From Tamarix chinensis (lineage: Eukaryota > Streptophyta > Magnoliopsida > Caryophyllales > Tamaricaceae), in assembly GCA_030549775.1 (NCBI GenBank), contig CM060181.1, positions 54,070,218 to 54,134,217 of the forward strand: a DNA stretch of 64,000 nucleotides, read 5' to 3'. Positions within the stretch are counted from its first letter, which is position 1. Each line of letters opens with the position of its first letter. This document shows positions 48,394 to 58,460 of this stretch, piece after piece. The notes below the pieces were generated by a model, which made no database searches, had not been told where the DNA came from, and was given only the letters and a program-made list of their open reading frames with translations. Made by a program: the position numbers and the translations under genes.

Positions 48394-50116
48394 ATGACCC
48401 GCGCTAGTGGGGGTGATCTAGTGCCACTTGATCTCGAGATTGAGAAGACCATCTCACATTTACGCAGGTCACACACCACAAATATTGAAATGGAAACCAA
48501 TACTCCACCCCATGATGGACAAATCCCACTACAAGAGCACATCTTACTCCAAGAACAAACTCCTATCCAAGAGCAAGCTCCCATTCCTAGGTCACTTCGG
48601 GACTATGCTACACCAAGCCTTGATGGCTCAACCTCAAGCATATGAAGACCGGTCGTACAAGCTAATAATTTTGAGATCAAGCCTGCCATTATCCAGATGC
48701 TACAAACATCAGTTCAATTTGGAGGTAACCTTATTGAAGATCCCCACTCCCATATTGCTAACTTTGTAGAAATCTGTGACACTTTTAAGCTAAATGGTGT
48801 TTCTAATGATGCAATTAGGCTTAGATTGTTCCCTTTTTCGTTACGTGATAAGGCTAAGAGTTGGTTACACTCATTAGCCCCAGGGTCTATTACTACTTGG
48901 GACGATTTGATGAAGTCTTTCCTTTCTAGATATTTTCCACCATCAAAAACTGCAAAATTACGGAATGACATCACTACCTTTATGCAAAATGACCTTGAAT
49001 CGCTTTATGATGCATGGGAAAGGTTTAAGGATTTGCTTAGGAAGTGTCCACATCATGGCCTGCCTATGTGGCTTCAGATGCAAACTTTTTATAATGGTAT
49101 CTCTGCTACTAACCGTTCTATGATAGATGCAGCTGCAGGAGGTACCATTATGAACAAGACTCCAGAGCAGGTTTATGAGTTCATTGAGGAGCTAGCTTCG
49201 AATTCCCATCAATGGCACTCCAAACGTGCCCCGATACAAAGGACTCCAGGAATTCACTCTTTAGATTCCATCACGGCATTAAAGGCTAAGATTGATTTGC
49301 TTGCAAAAAAAATTTGACAAAATTGGTAGTACTTCTTGTATGCAGGTACAAGCTAATGCACCTATGTGTGAGTTATGTGCTGGATCACACTTAAGCACAG
49401 AATGTCAAGTTGGGAATCCCTTCCAACAATCTTATGATCAAGTGAACTACATGGGAAATAGTTATGGGAGACCAAACAATCCCTACTCCAATGTGTACAA
49501 TCCTGGATGGAAAAACAATCCAAACTTTAGTTGGAGAAATGAAGTTCCTACAAAGCCTCTGGGATTCACACAACAACAACCAACACCTCCAGCTCCTTTA
49601 CCGCCCCAACAACCTCAATCTTCTTCCCTTGAAGAGATGATGTCCAAGTTCATCACTCGCACCGAGAGCAACCTTCAAAAACATGATGCTCAAATTCAAG
49701 CTCATCTTCAGAAACAAGAAGCCCGCCTCCAAAATCAGGATGCATCCATCAAGAACCTAGAGGGATAGATTGGAAAACTTGCTAATGCCATTTCAGCGAG
49801 AGCACCTAACACTTTGCCTAGTAATACAATCATCAACCCCAAAGAGCAAATTAATGCAATAGCCTTGAGGAGTGGGAAACCACTACTTGAACCATACCCT
49901 CAAGAACCCAAGGAAGATAAAGAAAAAGCTCCTGAAGAGAAAGTGCCTGAATCACAACCTGAGACAATCCACACTTCACCTCAAGAGGTAAATGCATATG
50001 TTCCTCCTCCTCCGTTTCCAGGTAGGATTGTACAACGCAAGTTAGATGCTCAATTTGTAAAATTTCTTGATATACTTAGAAAGTGCACATTAACTTTCCG
50101 TTGCTTGACATTGTGA
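48394..50116 (+). pseudogene. gag: Athila-2 gag (capsid) and linker, two stops and one main frameshift
   Basis: The start is MTRASGGDLVPLDLEIEKTI at 48394. A TGA at 48643-48645 (probably from CGA) interrupts it. In the same frame the capsid core follows (48646-49317): [20 protein letters not shown], then [58 protein letters not shown] and [19 protein letters not shown]. An A8 run at about 49306 shifts the frame. The next part has a CELCAGSHLSTEC zinc-knuckle-like segment (about 49366-49405) and Gln-rich coiled repeats (QKHDAQIQAHLQKQEARLQN). A TAG at 49766, probably from CAG, precedes a Pro/Glu-rich linker ending near 50116. Confidence 0.9.
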
Positions 50117-50807
50117 GACAGATACCCAGTTATGGGAAGTTTCTAAAGGACATAATCACTCACAAGAGGAAACTGGATGATTTTGAAACAGTAAGTTTGA
50201 ATGAGGAATGCTCTACAATATTGCAGAACAAACTTCCTCCTAAGCTTAAAGATCCAGGAAGTTTCACTATCCCATGTGTAATTGGGGATTTAAAATTCGA
50301 GAAGGTATTATGTGATCTTGTGCTAGCATTAATTTGATGCCCTTCTCTGTTTTCAAGCGTCTAGGTCTAGGGGAACCAAAACCCACCAATATGTCCCTTC
50401 AGTTGGCTGATCGATCTATCAAATATCCGAGGGGCATTATTGAAGATTTTTTAGTTAAAGTGGACAAATTTATCTTCCCTGTTGACTTTGTTGTGCTAGA
50501 TATGGAGGAAGACCACAAAGTCCCCCTAATTCTTGGTAGGCCTTTCTTAGCAACAGGACGTTCTCTTATAGATGTCCAAGAGGGTAAGCTCATTCTTCGT
50601 TTCCAAGGCGAAGAAGTCACTTTTAATGTATTTAAGAGCATGAAATACCCCTTAGATGATAACACTTGCTATTGTATTGATATCTTAGATAATGTAATTG
50701 ATGATTGTTTTCAAGCAAGTGTTGTGCAGGATCCCTGGAAAGGTGTTTGGTTCAACAAAGAGAGTGGGAGAATGAAGAGAAAGAAGAAGAGGTTGTCCGA
50801 TACTTGA
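50083..50807 (+). pseudogene. Athila-2 aspartic protease, frameshifted at the active site
   Basis: The leader is INFPLLDIVRQIPSYGKFLK and KLPPKLKDPGSFTIPCVIGD. The active-site region at about 50312-50340 reads CDLVLALI and then stops. The bases TGTGATCTTGTGCTAGCATT lack one G compared with the DLGAS motif preserved in Athila-1, so a single-base deletion breaks the protease at its catalytic turn. Downstream in the next frame are LGLGEPKPTNMSLQLADRSI, VDFVVLDMEEDHKVPLILGR and PFLATGRSLIDVQEGKL. Confidence 0.88.
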
Positions 50808-51510
50808 ATGTGCATCCACCATATGGTCGTCACACTATGGTCCCCTTACAAGGGCTAGAGAGGGCCCAGATTCCAAAATTGAAGTCATCTATTGAGGAAC
50901 CTCCCACACTAGAGCTTAAGCCACTACCTCAGCATTTGAAATATGCATTTATTGGTCATAATGATATACTTCTCATCATTATTTCTTCATCTTTGACTAA
51001 TTTGCAGGAAGAAAAATTGATGAGAGTGCTTAAGGAACGACAGAAGGCTTTCGGATGGACCATTGCTGATATTAGAGGGATTAGCCCTTCCATGTGCATG
51101 CACAAAATTCTCATGGAAGACAACCACAAGAAAGTGATCCAACCTGAAAGGCGATTGAACCCAACAATGCAAGAGGTGGTGAAGAAGGAGGTAATTAAGC
51201 TATTAGATGCAGGTATGATCTATCCAATCTCTGATAGCTCTTGGGTTAGTCCTGTCCAAGTGGTTCCCAAGAAAAGGGGAATCACGGTAGTCAAGAATGA
51301 TAATAATGAATTGGTGCCTACTAGAACTGTACAGGTTGGCTTGTTTGCATTGATTTTAGAAAGTTGAATGATGCCACTAGAAAAGACCACTTCCCCCTTC
51401 CCTTCATTGATCAGATGCTTGAACACTTGGCGGGGCATGACTATTATTGTTTTCTTGATGGGTATTCTGGTTATATGCAAATACCTATTTCCCCTGAGGA
51501 CCAAGAAAGT
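50705..51510 (+). pseudogene. pol: Athila-2 pre-RT linker and N-terminal reverse transcriptase
   Basis: The linker has PPTLELKPLPQHLKYAFIGH and RVLKERQKAFGWTIADIRGI. RT begins RLNPTMQEVVKKEVIKLLDA, then GMIYPISDSSWVSPVQVVPK. Near 51330 a small deletion shifts the frame, so VCIDYRKLN becomes an out-of-frame CIDFRKLND. Next come FPLPFIDQMLEHLAGHDYYC and DGYSGYMQIPISPEDQE, ending at the LTR H junction. The catalytic FMDD part is missing. Confidence 0.9.
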
Positions 51511-51779
51511 TGAAATGCCCCAAAAATATTTGTTTTAAGAAGTGTAATTAAATAAGAATTTATTAGGGGATCAATTTAATTAATTATTTTTCTTGGAATA
51601 GGAAGAAATTATTTAGGGTAAATTAAGAGGAACTTTACAAATATTTTGCTAATTAAAAAGGAATTCAGGAAGAATCTTTTAAAAATCCTAATTTAGCCTA
51701 AAAATGAAATTTAATATTATTTTATTTAAAATATTTTTATTTTAAATATCTAAAATATTCTAATTAATTTAATTGACCC

Positions 51780-52140
51780 CAACCTACCTATTTTTCTTTT
51801 TTCCCTTTTTCCTCTTTCTTTTTCTTTCTTCCTTTTTTGTTTTCTTTTTCTTTCTTTTCTTTCCTTCTTCCTTTTTCTCTTCTTTTTCTCCCGGTTGGGC
51901 CTGTCTACGACCCAATCTCTTCTTTCTTTCTTTTTTCTCTCCCGCCTCTTCTTTCTTCCTTTTTCTCTCCCGCTGCCCATCCTCGTGCTTTTTTTCTTTT
52001 CTTCCTTCGGCAACCAGAGCACTGTGTATTGCTTCTTTTCCCCCTGGAACGCCACATTCCATTTAAAATGTTTATAACTGGTGCCGACTGGCTTGGTTCT
52101 CCCTTTTTCTTTTCTTTCTTTTTCCCCACCTGGCCAGTTC
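51780..52140 (+). repeat. Polypyrimidine tract region of LTR H
   Basis: Almost pure C/T on this strand (CTTTTTCTTTCTTTTC-like). The equivalent in LTR C is the polypurine stretch 19210-19320 on the + strand. It lies just upstream of the TATA box. Confidence 0.8.
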
Positions 52141-52442
52141 ACCTTATTCTTCCTCCTTCCTCCTCCACCGTCGACCTACAGCTCCGTCACCTCCCGAAAT
52201 GGCACCGCTGGCTACGCTTGACTTGACCAACCATTTCTCCTCTCTTTCTCTTCCCCTTGAATCGCAGTTCAACCTGACCTAAACCACTTTCCTTTTCTTC
52301 CATGCAAAACCCACCTTTTCCAGTGTGAAAAGTTGACCACGACTTGAATTTGCACCAGTTAATTGACGCCGCATGCTACCCCAAACCATACATGCATTTC
52401 CTTCCTGCTGACCCTCAAAACCCTACTTTCCCCTCCAAACTC

Positions 52443-52450
52443 TATAAATA
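52443..52450 (+). promoter_or_regulatory. TATA box of LTR H
   Basis: CTCTATAAATACCCCCTA. If used, transcription would start near 52475 and the transcript would contain the last 3.2 kb of the LTR. Confidence 0.6.
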
Positions 52451-53146
52451 CCCCCTATTGAGTGATCTTGAAACTTTTTTCCCCAGAACCCTAATAACCT
52501 ACCATGCGCACCACCACAACTTCAGACGCCCTTTCCTCCGCCGTCAGCCAACTACGCCGCCAGATCTACCTACCTAAGTCTTCCCTGCACCGCCCTATAA
52601 CTAACTGAACCACCCATCTCCCTTGATTCTTCTTGCATGAGCCACCACAGCTGTGCAAAGTTCCTTACCCAACCAGCCAAATTTTACCCCTGCAACCCTT
52701 TACGCCGTCGTCCACCACCACATCTGCCCCTATCACTACCTTCTGTACCTCCCAAAAATAGCAACCACCCTCCTCTACCTTCCCCTAACTTTCTTTTCTC
52801 CTTTCTCCTTCTCCTCCTCTCTTTTTCTGTTTCTCTTCAATTCGGCTGCTACCTCTGCCGCCGTGCGCCACCGTCACTTGTTGTGCCACCACCCAACTTT
52901 ACTCCTCTCAGTCTAGGCTACCACCAACACCTCAACCACCACCCTCATTCTCCACCTCTTCTTCTCAAACCTTAACTTTTTCCATTTCTTTCCTCTTTTC
53001 CGGCCACCGTTGCCACCGCCGTGCACCACCACCGGTGCCATCTATCTCCGCCGATTCAAGGTGAAATCCTAGACCCTCTCAGCCCTTCTACCCTATTTAT
53101 TTAAGCTTATTCTATTTATTTTAATTTTTAACCTTTATTTGATTAT

Positions 53147-53292
53147 TTTGATTATTATTATTATTATTATTATTTGGTTCAATATTAATGTTATTATTTC
53201 TTAGTAGGGTCAAGAGTTTATTTGAATTATTAATATTATTAGCATTATTATATGTTTTATTATCATTATCATTATCATCATCATCATCATCA

Positions 53293-53354
<62 letters not shown>

Positions 53355-53760
53355 TTACTATTACTATTATTTATTATGAGGGCCGAAGCCCTATTTTTAT
53401 TTAAATAGTACGATTACTATTATTTTTATTATTAATATTATTACTACTACTATTATTAGTATTATTATTATTATCATTATTATTAATATTATTATAAGTA
53501 ATATGTGTTAATATTATTATTATTATTACTAATGGTACTTTTACTATTTTAGGGTAGAGTTGAAAATCCTACCTTATATTACTTTCGGTTTAAGTTATTT
53601 TATTATTATTATTATTATTATTTTATAATTTAATTATTATGTCATTACTATTATTAGTACTATTTTTATTAATAATGTCTTAATGATATTATTAGTATTA
53701 TTTTGGGTGGAGGATAGCAACCCTTATACCACCATCCGTTTTGAATCATAGTAATATTAT
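53147..53760 (+). repeat. (ATT/ATC)n microsatellite of LTR H
   Basis: The longest pure run is 53275-53353. It is interrupted by short unique segments (53360-53410, 53550-53600, 53700-53750) such as GAGGGCCGAAGCCCTATTTT. Confidence 0.95.
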
Positions 53761-54273
53761 TATTAGCATTTTTGGTATTATTTCGTGTAGTAATTATTAG
53801 TACAGTATTATTTTATTTAAAAACCTAGTCTTAGGATAAGTTAGTAAATAATAGTATTTTTAGTAGGAGGGAACCTAATTCTAGTTTTTCCTCATATAGG
53901 TGAGACCAGTCAAAGCCCTAAAGAGGCATAGGAGCGTGCTCTAAGACCGGTGACGTTTTAGGTAAGGAGTAACTAAGGCCGTTTGTGTATTATGAGTTTT
54001 ATATACCATGCATGCCATGTGATATGAAATTATAATGTATTTTATGTGTAATTGTATATCTGTCATATATGCATCATGATATGGAGTTGTGGTAAGACCG
54101 TACATTGAATTGTGGCATATGTATTATGTGTATGGGTTGTGTTGTTATTGTGGTATGGTGTGGCCCATAAGACATACATGATAGGTTTTGTAATATGATG
54201 ATGGAGAGTGTAATAATGTGGGGTTGGTTTGTGTGTTAGATGACCATGCATAGTGGCATCGAAAGATGAATGG

Positions 54274-54366
54274 TGGAGTTAGGGTTTGCATGGGAGTTAG
54301 GGTTTGCATGGGAGATAGGGTTTGCATGGAGTTAGGGTTTGCATGGGAGATAGGGTTTGCATGGAG
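54274..54366 (+). repeat. Five-copy 17-18 bp minisatellite, telomere-like core
   Basis: Units are AGTTAGGGTTTGCATGGG or AGATAGGGTTTGCATGG. The TTAGGGTTT core resembles the plant telomere repeat, but the GCATGGGAG spacer shows it is not one. Confidence 0.88.
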
Positions 54367-54631
54367 GACATAAAGTGTGCATGAGAGAAAAATTTACGTG
54401 TAGAAAGTTGATATGGGGTGTAAGGAAGGTATTAGAAGTGTCGTATGAGGATTTGAAAACATTGGGTGGAAAATAGCATGTGGGATATTATAAGGGTATG
54501 GAGGAGACTTAGTTAGGGTTTTTTATGGTTAACTATGGGTTGTGGTGGTTAACTAGGGTTTGGAGGATGAGAATAGTAGAATTCAGTCATGCATGTCTGG
54601 GTGAAAGCTTCTGAATAAGATACTTAAGACA

Positions 54632-55030
54632 CTAATCATTTAAAGTGAAAGATTATTGAGCCGGGTCCAGCCGATCCATTGGTTAGGAATAGTGGTTAGG
54701 GTTCTTATCCTATAAGTGACTGATCCACGGGCGAATAATAGTGGTGTGGACCTGATGTCCCGCAAGTAACCGGCCCACCGGCTATAATAGTAGGGGATCC
54801 TGAGCTTAATAAACACAAACCGGAATTTTGTTAAGGCACTTAAAAGACACTAATTACTTACAGTGGAAAATTATACGAGCAAGAACCGAACCGATCCACC
54901 GGTAAGGAATAGTGGTTAGGGTTTTACCCTATAAGTGATGGATCCACCGGCGAATAATAGTGGTGAGGACATGATGTCGCGCAAGTGACCGGCCCACCAG
55001 TTAAAATAGTGGGATGTTCCTTTACTCGCA
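54632..55030 (+). repeat. CCACCGG/AATAGTGG block of LTR H, two units
   Basis: Two units of about 215 bp (starts near 54632 and 54847) each carry three motifs such as GATCCACCGG...AATAGTGG and GGCCCACCGG...AATAGT. Confidence 0.85.
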
Positions 55031-55258
55031 TGGATTTGATAAAAATGCATATTATGAATTGACTTCCGATAGTGATTAATTAAATAATTAATCTGGACTA
55101 ATTAGGCCTTTATGCGTGGATATGAACGTTTATAAGCTGTATATTATCCTGCATGACTTTATACATTATATGTGTGGGTTTGAATGTTTGTAAGCCGTAT
55201 ATTATTCCGCATGATTTTATATACTTGTGTTTTGGCCTTAGTGCTCGGTTACCTTACT

Positions 55259-55314
55259 CAGTATGTAGCATACTGATCACCCTTTTTATGGGTGCTGCTC
55301 ATTCCCACGAGCAG
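55259..55314 (+). other. Three-hairpin module of LTR H (best copy)
   Basis: HP1 CAGTATGTAGCATACTG (55259-55275, 7-bp perfect stem), HP2 CACCCTTTTTATGGGTG (55278-55294, 5-bp stem) and HP3 CTGCTCATTCCCACGAGCAG (55295-55314, 6-bp stem). Position is about 430 bp before the LTR end. See LTRs A, B and C for the same layout. Confidence 0.75.
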
Positions 55315-57034
55315 AAGGCTCGTCTGATGTGTTGCAAGTAGGAGACATGTTCTTTGATGCTATTGATGTCCACAAGATGTCAGGTAGGGGCAAGTGTTGA
55401 TTTGGGTTGGATCAAGTCTTTCGAGTGGCGTGGCCGGTTTTTCCATTAATGGGATTAATATTCCTTTTTCTATTTTATCTATGTTGTGAATTCCAGAAAC
55501 AATTTTAACATCATGGACATCTTTCTACTTTAAGAAACTTTCTCTCGTATTTTGATTATGTAATAATTCATGCGTACTCTGATTATTGAATTGTGAACCT
55601 TAATTTATGTATTAATATGAGTTGATGGCAATGTTTTCTTAGCCTTAACACTTGGTACTAAGTATAGCGGTAGCATCCTCAAAATTTATGGGTTTTAAAT
55701 TAAAGGTTGTGTGAAAAAAAATAGTAAAATTTGGGGTGTTACAGATCCTAAGAGGTCCCGATTCCTTACTTACTCTAAACATTGATGATGTACTAGGGGG
55801 TATCGATACCAAATAGTCTGGTTACCTAGGTGGTTGGCTTTGGCCTAGAGTTAGTCCATATTATTTAGCTTCAGCCTAGTCTTGTTTCCATTTTGGTGAT
55901 TGGCTTCGGCTTGGACTTATGTCAACTTGGTGATTGGTTTTGGCCTGGACTTTATGTACCTTATTTGGATAGGCTTCCATGATATGTGTGACTATGGGGT
56001 GGTGCACAATCCATTGATTGATGATAATAAAATATGGATAGTAAATATTGGTTAATAATTTATGAATGATAACCAAGTGACTGGTTAATGATTGGTCAAG
56101 AAATGGAAGCATGGTATGATTTACCAAAATGAATAAAGCTGGTTATACACATGGTTAGTGGTTGAAATGACTAATTGGATGTGGAGTGGAATATTTATTG
56201 AGTTATTGACTTCTCTCATATATGGATAAGTAAATGGTGCAACATAAGGAATTAGATAATTAGAAATAAACTCTAGAGGTTGCTTGGATGCTCTTTGCTA
56301 TTACATGCATAAGTGCATATGTGAGAAGGTTGTGAATCTAAACATGATGTATTTTACCTTTCTAGAATTGTGGATGATAAGATGTCTTTATGCACTCCTA
56401 CCTATATATATGGCCTTACGATGATGCATGTTGTAATTTATATTCATGTATGATAAATTAGTATACTTGTGTACATTAAGGGAGTAACTTGGATTACTCA
56501 GTATGTAGCATACTAATTTGCCCGTTACAGCAAGTATACCTCATATTAGTATTCTATGAACTAAGTAATCCAAGTTACTTCCACAAGTAGAGGGCTATGT
56601 GCATGTCTTTGGGGATGGCCAATAGAGGGCCTACCTCATTTGGGTTGGGTCTTGAAAGTAAGGATATTCGGAAGGTTTTGGTGGGGTCATGGTGGACTAA
56701 AGTTTTAAATTGGGTTTCATACCTTAATTCATTTTATTGTAGCAATACTTTATCTACATGTATTTTGTAATGATTTGGTCAGAGCTCAGTAGGGTCCTCC
56801 AATATAAACACTCTTAAAGTTGTTTAATTAAACTATCATGAAATTGTTACTCCGTGCACTCTATTATTTTGAGTATTTGATTGATTTAGCCTTGTATTGG
56901 ATGTGAGGTATGTGGCGAACATCTATCTTAAGTCAGGTATAGTGGTAACACCCCATTTTTCCAAGGTATTTTCTACTTCTGTAAATGTTTTAACAAAATT
57001 TTTTGGTAGTGGAAAATGGAGGTGTTACATATAA

Positions 57035-57400
57035 GGTTTAATTTTATTCTTAGTTTATTTATTACGATCAAAAGACTCATTAGTAACACCATGATGACTA
57101 ACTTGTATATTATATTTCTATGGTCTACTTAGAAAAATACCATATGCATCTATGGGTAAAATATCACATAACACATCATCATGGTAATTACCAATTGAAA
57201 ATGAGATAAGGGATTGTTTGGTTACCTTAACTCCTTTGTCTTAGCCATTGAAGGGAATAAGGCTTGGGATATTTTAAGTAGATAATCAAAGCTCCACGAT
57301 TACTCTTTCACTAGCTACCTTTGTACATGAGTCACTATCAATGATGATTCGGCAACCCCATTCTCCAATTCATCATCTTATCTTGAATATTTTGTCTCAT
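57035..57400 (-). pseudogene. CRM-like protease region, degenerate
   Basis: The reverse strand shows SFSIGNYHDDVLCDILPIDA followed by GIFLSRP, matching the distal part of the gypsy protease region. The catalytic segment upstream (57280-57400) is too decayed to read with confidence. LTR G cuts the polyprotein just after it. Confidence 0.65.
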
Positions 57401-57589
57401 TGTGTGGTTTACTCTTATGGTTGGACTTGAAGTATGCATTACAACCATCTAGGGCTTAATCAAACTCATAGCATATTCTTCTTTGTATTAGTTGAATTAG
57501 AGTCTCCCTTAAGCTTAAAACTCTTTGATTATGACATTCCCTTTTGTAGTGTCCAAATCCTTTGCATCTGAATCATTGCTTGTTGGAGA

Positions 57590-58460
57590 TGTCCATCACT
57601 ATGTTCTTTCACTTTTCTTCACATATAGGACATTATCTTTTCTCCACATTGTATTAGTTGAATTAGAGTCATACTTTGAAGTAGAATAATTTGAATAGGT
57701 ATTTGTCATCGTAGGAGCATTCGGCTTGTAGGCTATGGTATACTTCACTTTCTTTTCACATTTTAAAGACAACTTGATTAAATCCTCAAGAGAATCATAA
57801 GTATACATATCAACTTTGTCATATATCAATTTATTAAGGCCACCTAAGAAACTATCACATTTTTGTTCTTTCCATTCTTTTTTTCCCTTATTAGTGTTAT
57901 TCTTTTAAATTCCCAGTGATTTTTTAAACTATAAATTACTTACCTAAACGTGGTCAACTTAACATGTATGTCTTGTTCATACTTTCTAGGATTAAATTTC
58001 TTTCATAGATGCAATTGATTTACCGAAAAAATAATTTCTAAATCCATTTTTTAGCAAAAAAAACTAAAAAAATGAATACTTAAATGTTTCCCATATCTTA
58101 ATCTCATATTTGTCTTATCTTTCACGTGTTTTCTTTATATTATCATACCAAACCCTATCAAATTTTTTGAATTTTAGAGTTGAAAGTTTAAATTTTCATT
58201 CATCATCACACTCTTTTAATTCAAATATTGCTTCTATGTCATTTAACCACTCAAAGAACAATTCAACATTCAAATCACCATAAAATTCAATAAAAACTAC
58301 CTTTATACCTTTTTCTTCATCATGATGGTACCTTAGTTGGAAGTTTCCTCGGAATCATCGGTTGTGAGATCTGTTTAAACCCTTATCGTATGCATGATCT
58401 TCATACTTCATCCTTGGATGGGCATGACTACCTTTGGCTTGCACCACTCCTATTACTATT
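57590..58460 (-). pseudogene. gag: CRM-like gag, degenerate
   Basis: The capsid N-terminal part (about 58330-58170) reads IEFYGDLNVELFFEWLNDIE and AIFELKECDDE. The C-terminal part (57829-57599) reads MIYDKVDMYTYDSLEDLIKL and SLKCEKKVKYTIAY, the helical segment that precedes the nucleocapsid. A CKGFGHYKREC zinc knuckle (CCHC type) follows at about 57575-57545. The region 58460-59370, between the gag core and the PBS, is the leader and N-terminus with no clear reading frame. Confidence 0.75.

Larger units (their letters stand above)
46854..51510 (+). mobile_element. Athila-2, Athila-type Ty3/gypsy retrotransposon, 3' half missing
   Basis: 5' LTR (46854-48231), PBS (48238-48255), gag, protease and RT up to the motif PISPEDQE at about 51490-51510. 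There it meets LTR H. Later RT, RNase H, integrase, PPT and 3' LTR are absent on the far side of LTR H. It is the best preserved element in the window, with only a few stops and single-base frameshifts. It sits inside LTR G. The preceding pentamer ATTAG has no partner because the right end is lost. Confidence 0.92.
51511..55743 (+). mobile_element. Long LTR H, 4.2 kb, without a target duplication
   Basis: It runs TGAAATGCCCC...GGGGTGTTACA. Left flank is AAAGT (51506-51510), right flank GATCC (55744-55748), so there is no target duplication. Order: pyrimidine-rich upstream region (51780-52140), TATA box (52443), C-rich leader (52480-53060), ATT microsatellite (53147-53760), AGGTAAGG (53959-53966), a TTAGGGTTTGCATGGGAG array (54274-54366), CCACCGG block (54632-55030), three-hairpin module (55259-55314) and LTR end. 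This is the most complete reference copy of the family here. ORFs within it are compositional artefacts. Confidence 0.9.
44611..57029 (+). mobile_element. Solo long LTR G, interrupted by Athila-2 and LTR H
   Basis: It runs TGTAATACCCAATAATTTT...GGAGGTGTTACA with perfect target duplication TATAA at 44606-44610 and 57030-57034. Its left part is 44611-46853 and its right part about 55744-57029. It has a TATAAATAACCCC box (45390), AAGTAAGT (45773-45780) and CAGTATGTAGCATACTA (56499-56515). At least 3.5 kb remains, but some of it was lost with the missing half of Athila-2. It lies between the protease and RT regions of the CRM-like element. Confidence 0.87.

Noticed and set aside
51750..53379. Phe/Ser/Pro-rich and Lys/Glu-rich ORFs
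   Set aside because: They are products of the polypyrimidine tract, CCACC-rich leader and ATT repeat in LTR H.
54274..54366. Interstitial telomere repeat
   Set aside because: The TTAGGGTTT core is separated by GCATGGGAG in every copy. There is no (TTTAGGG)n run.
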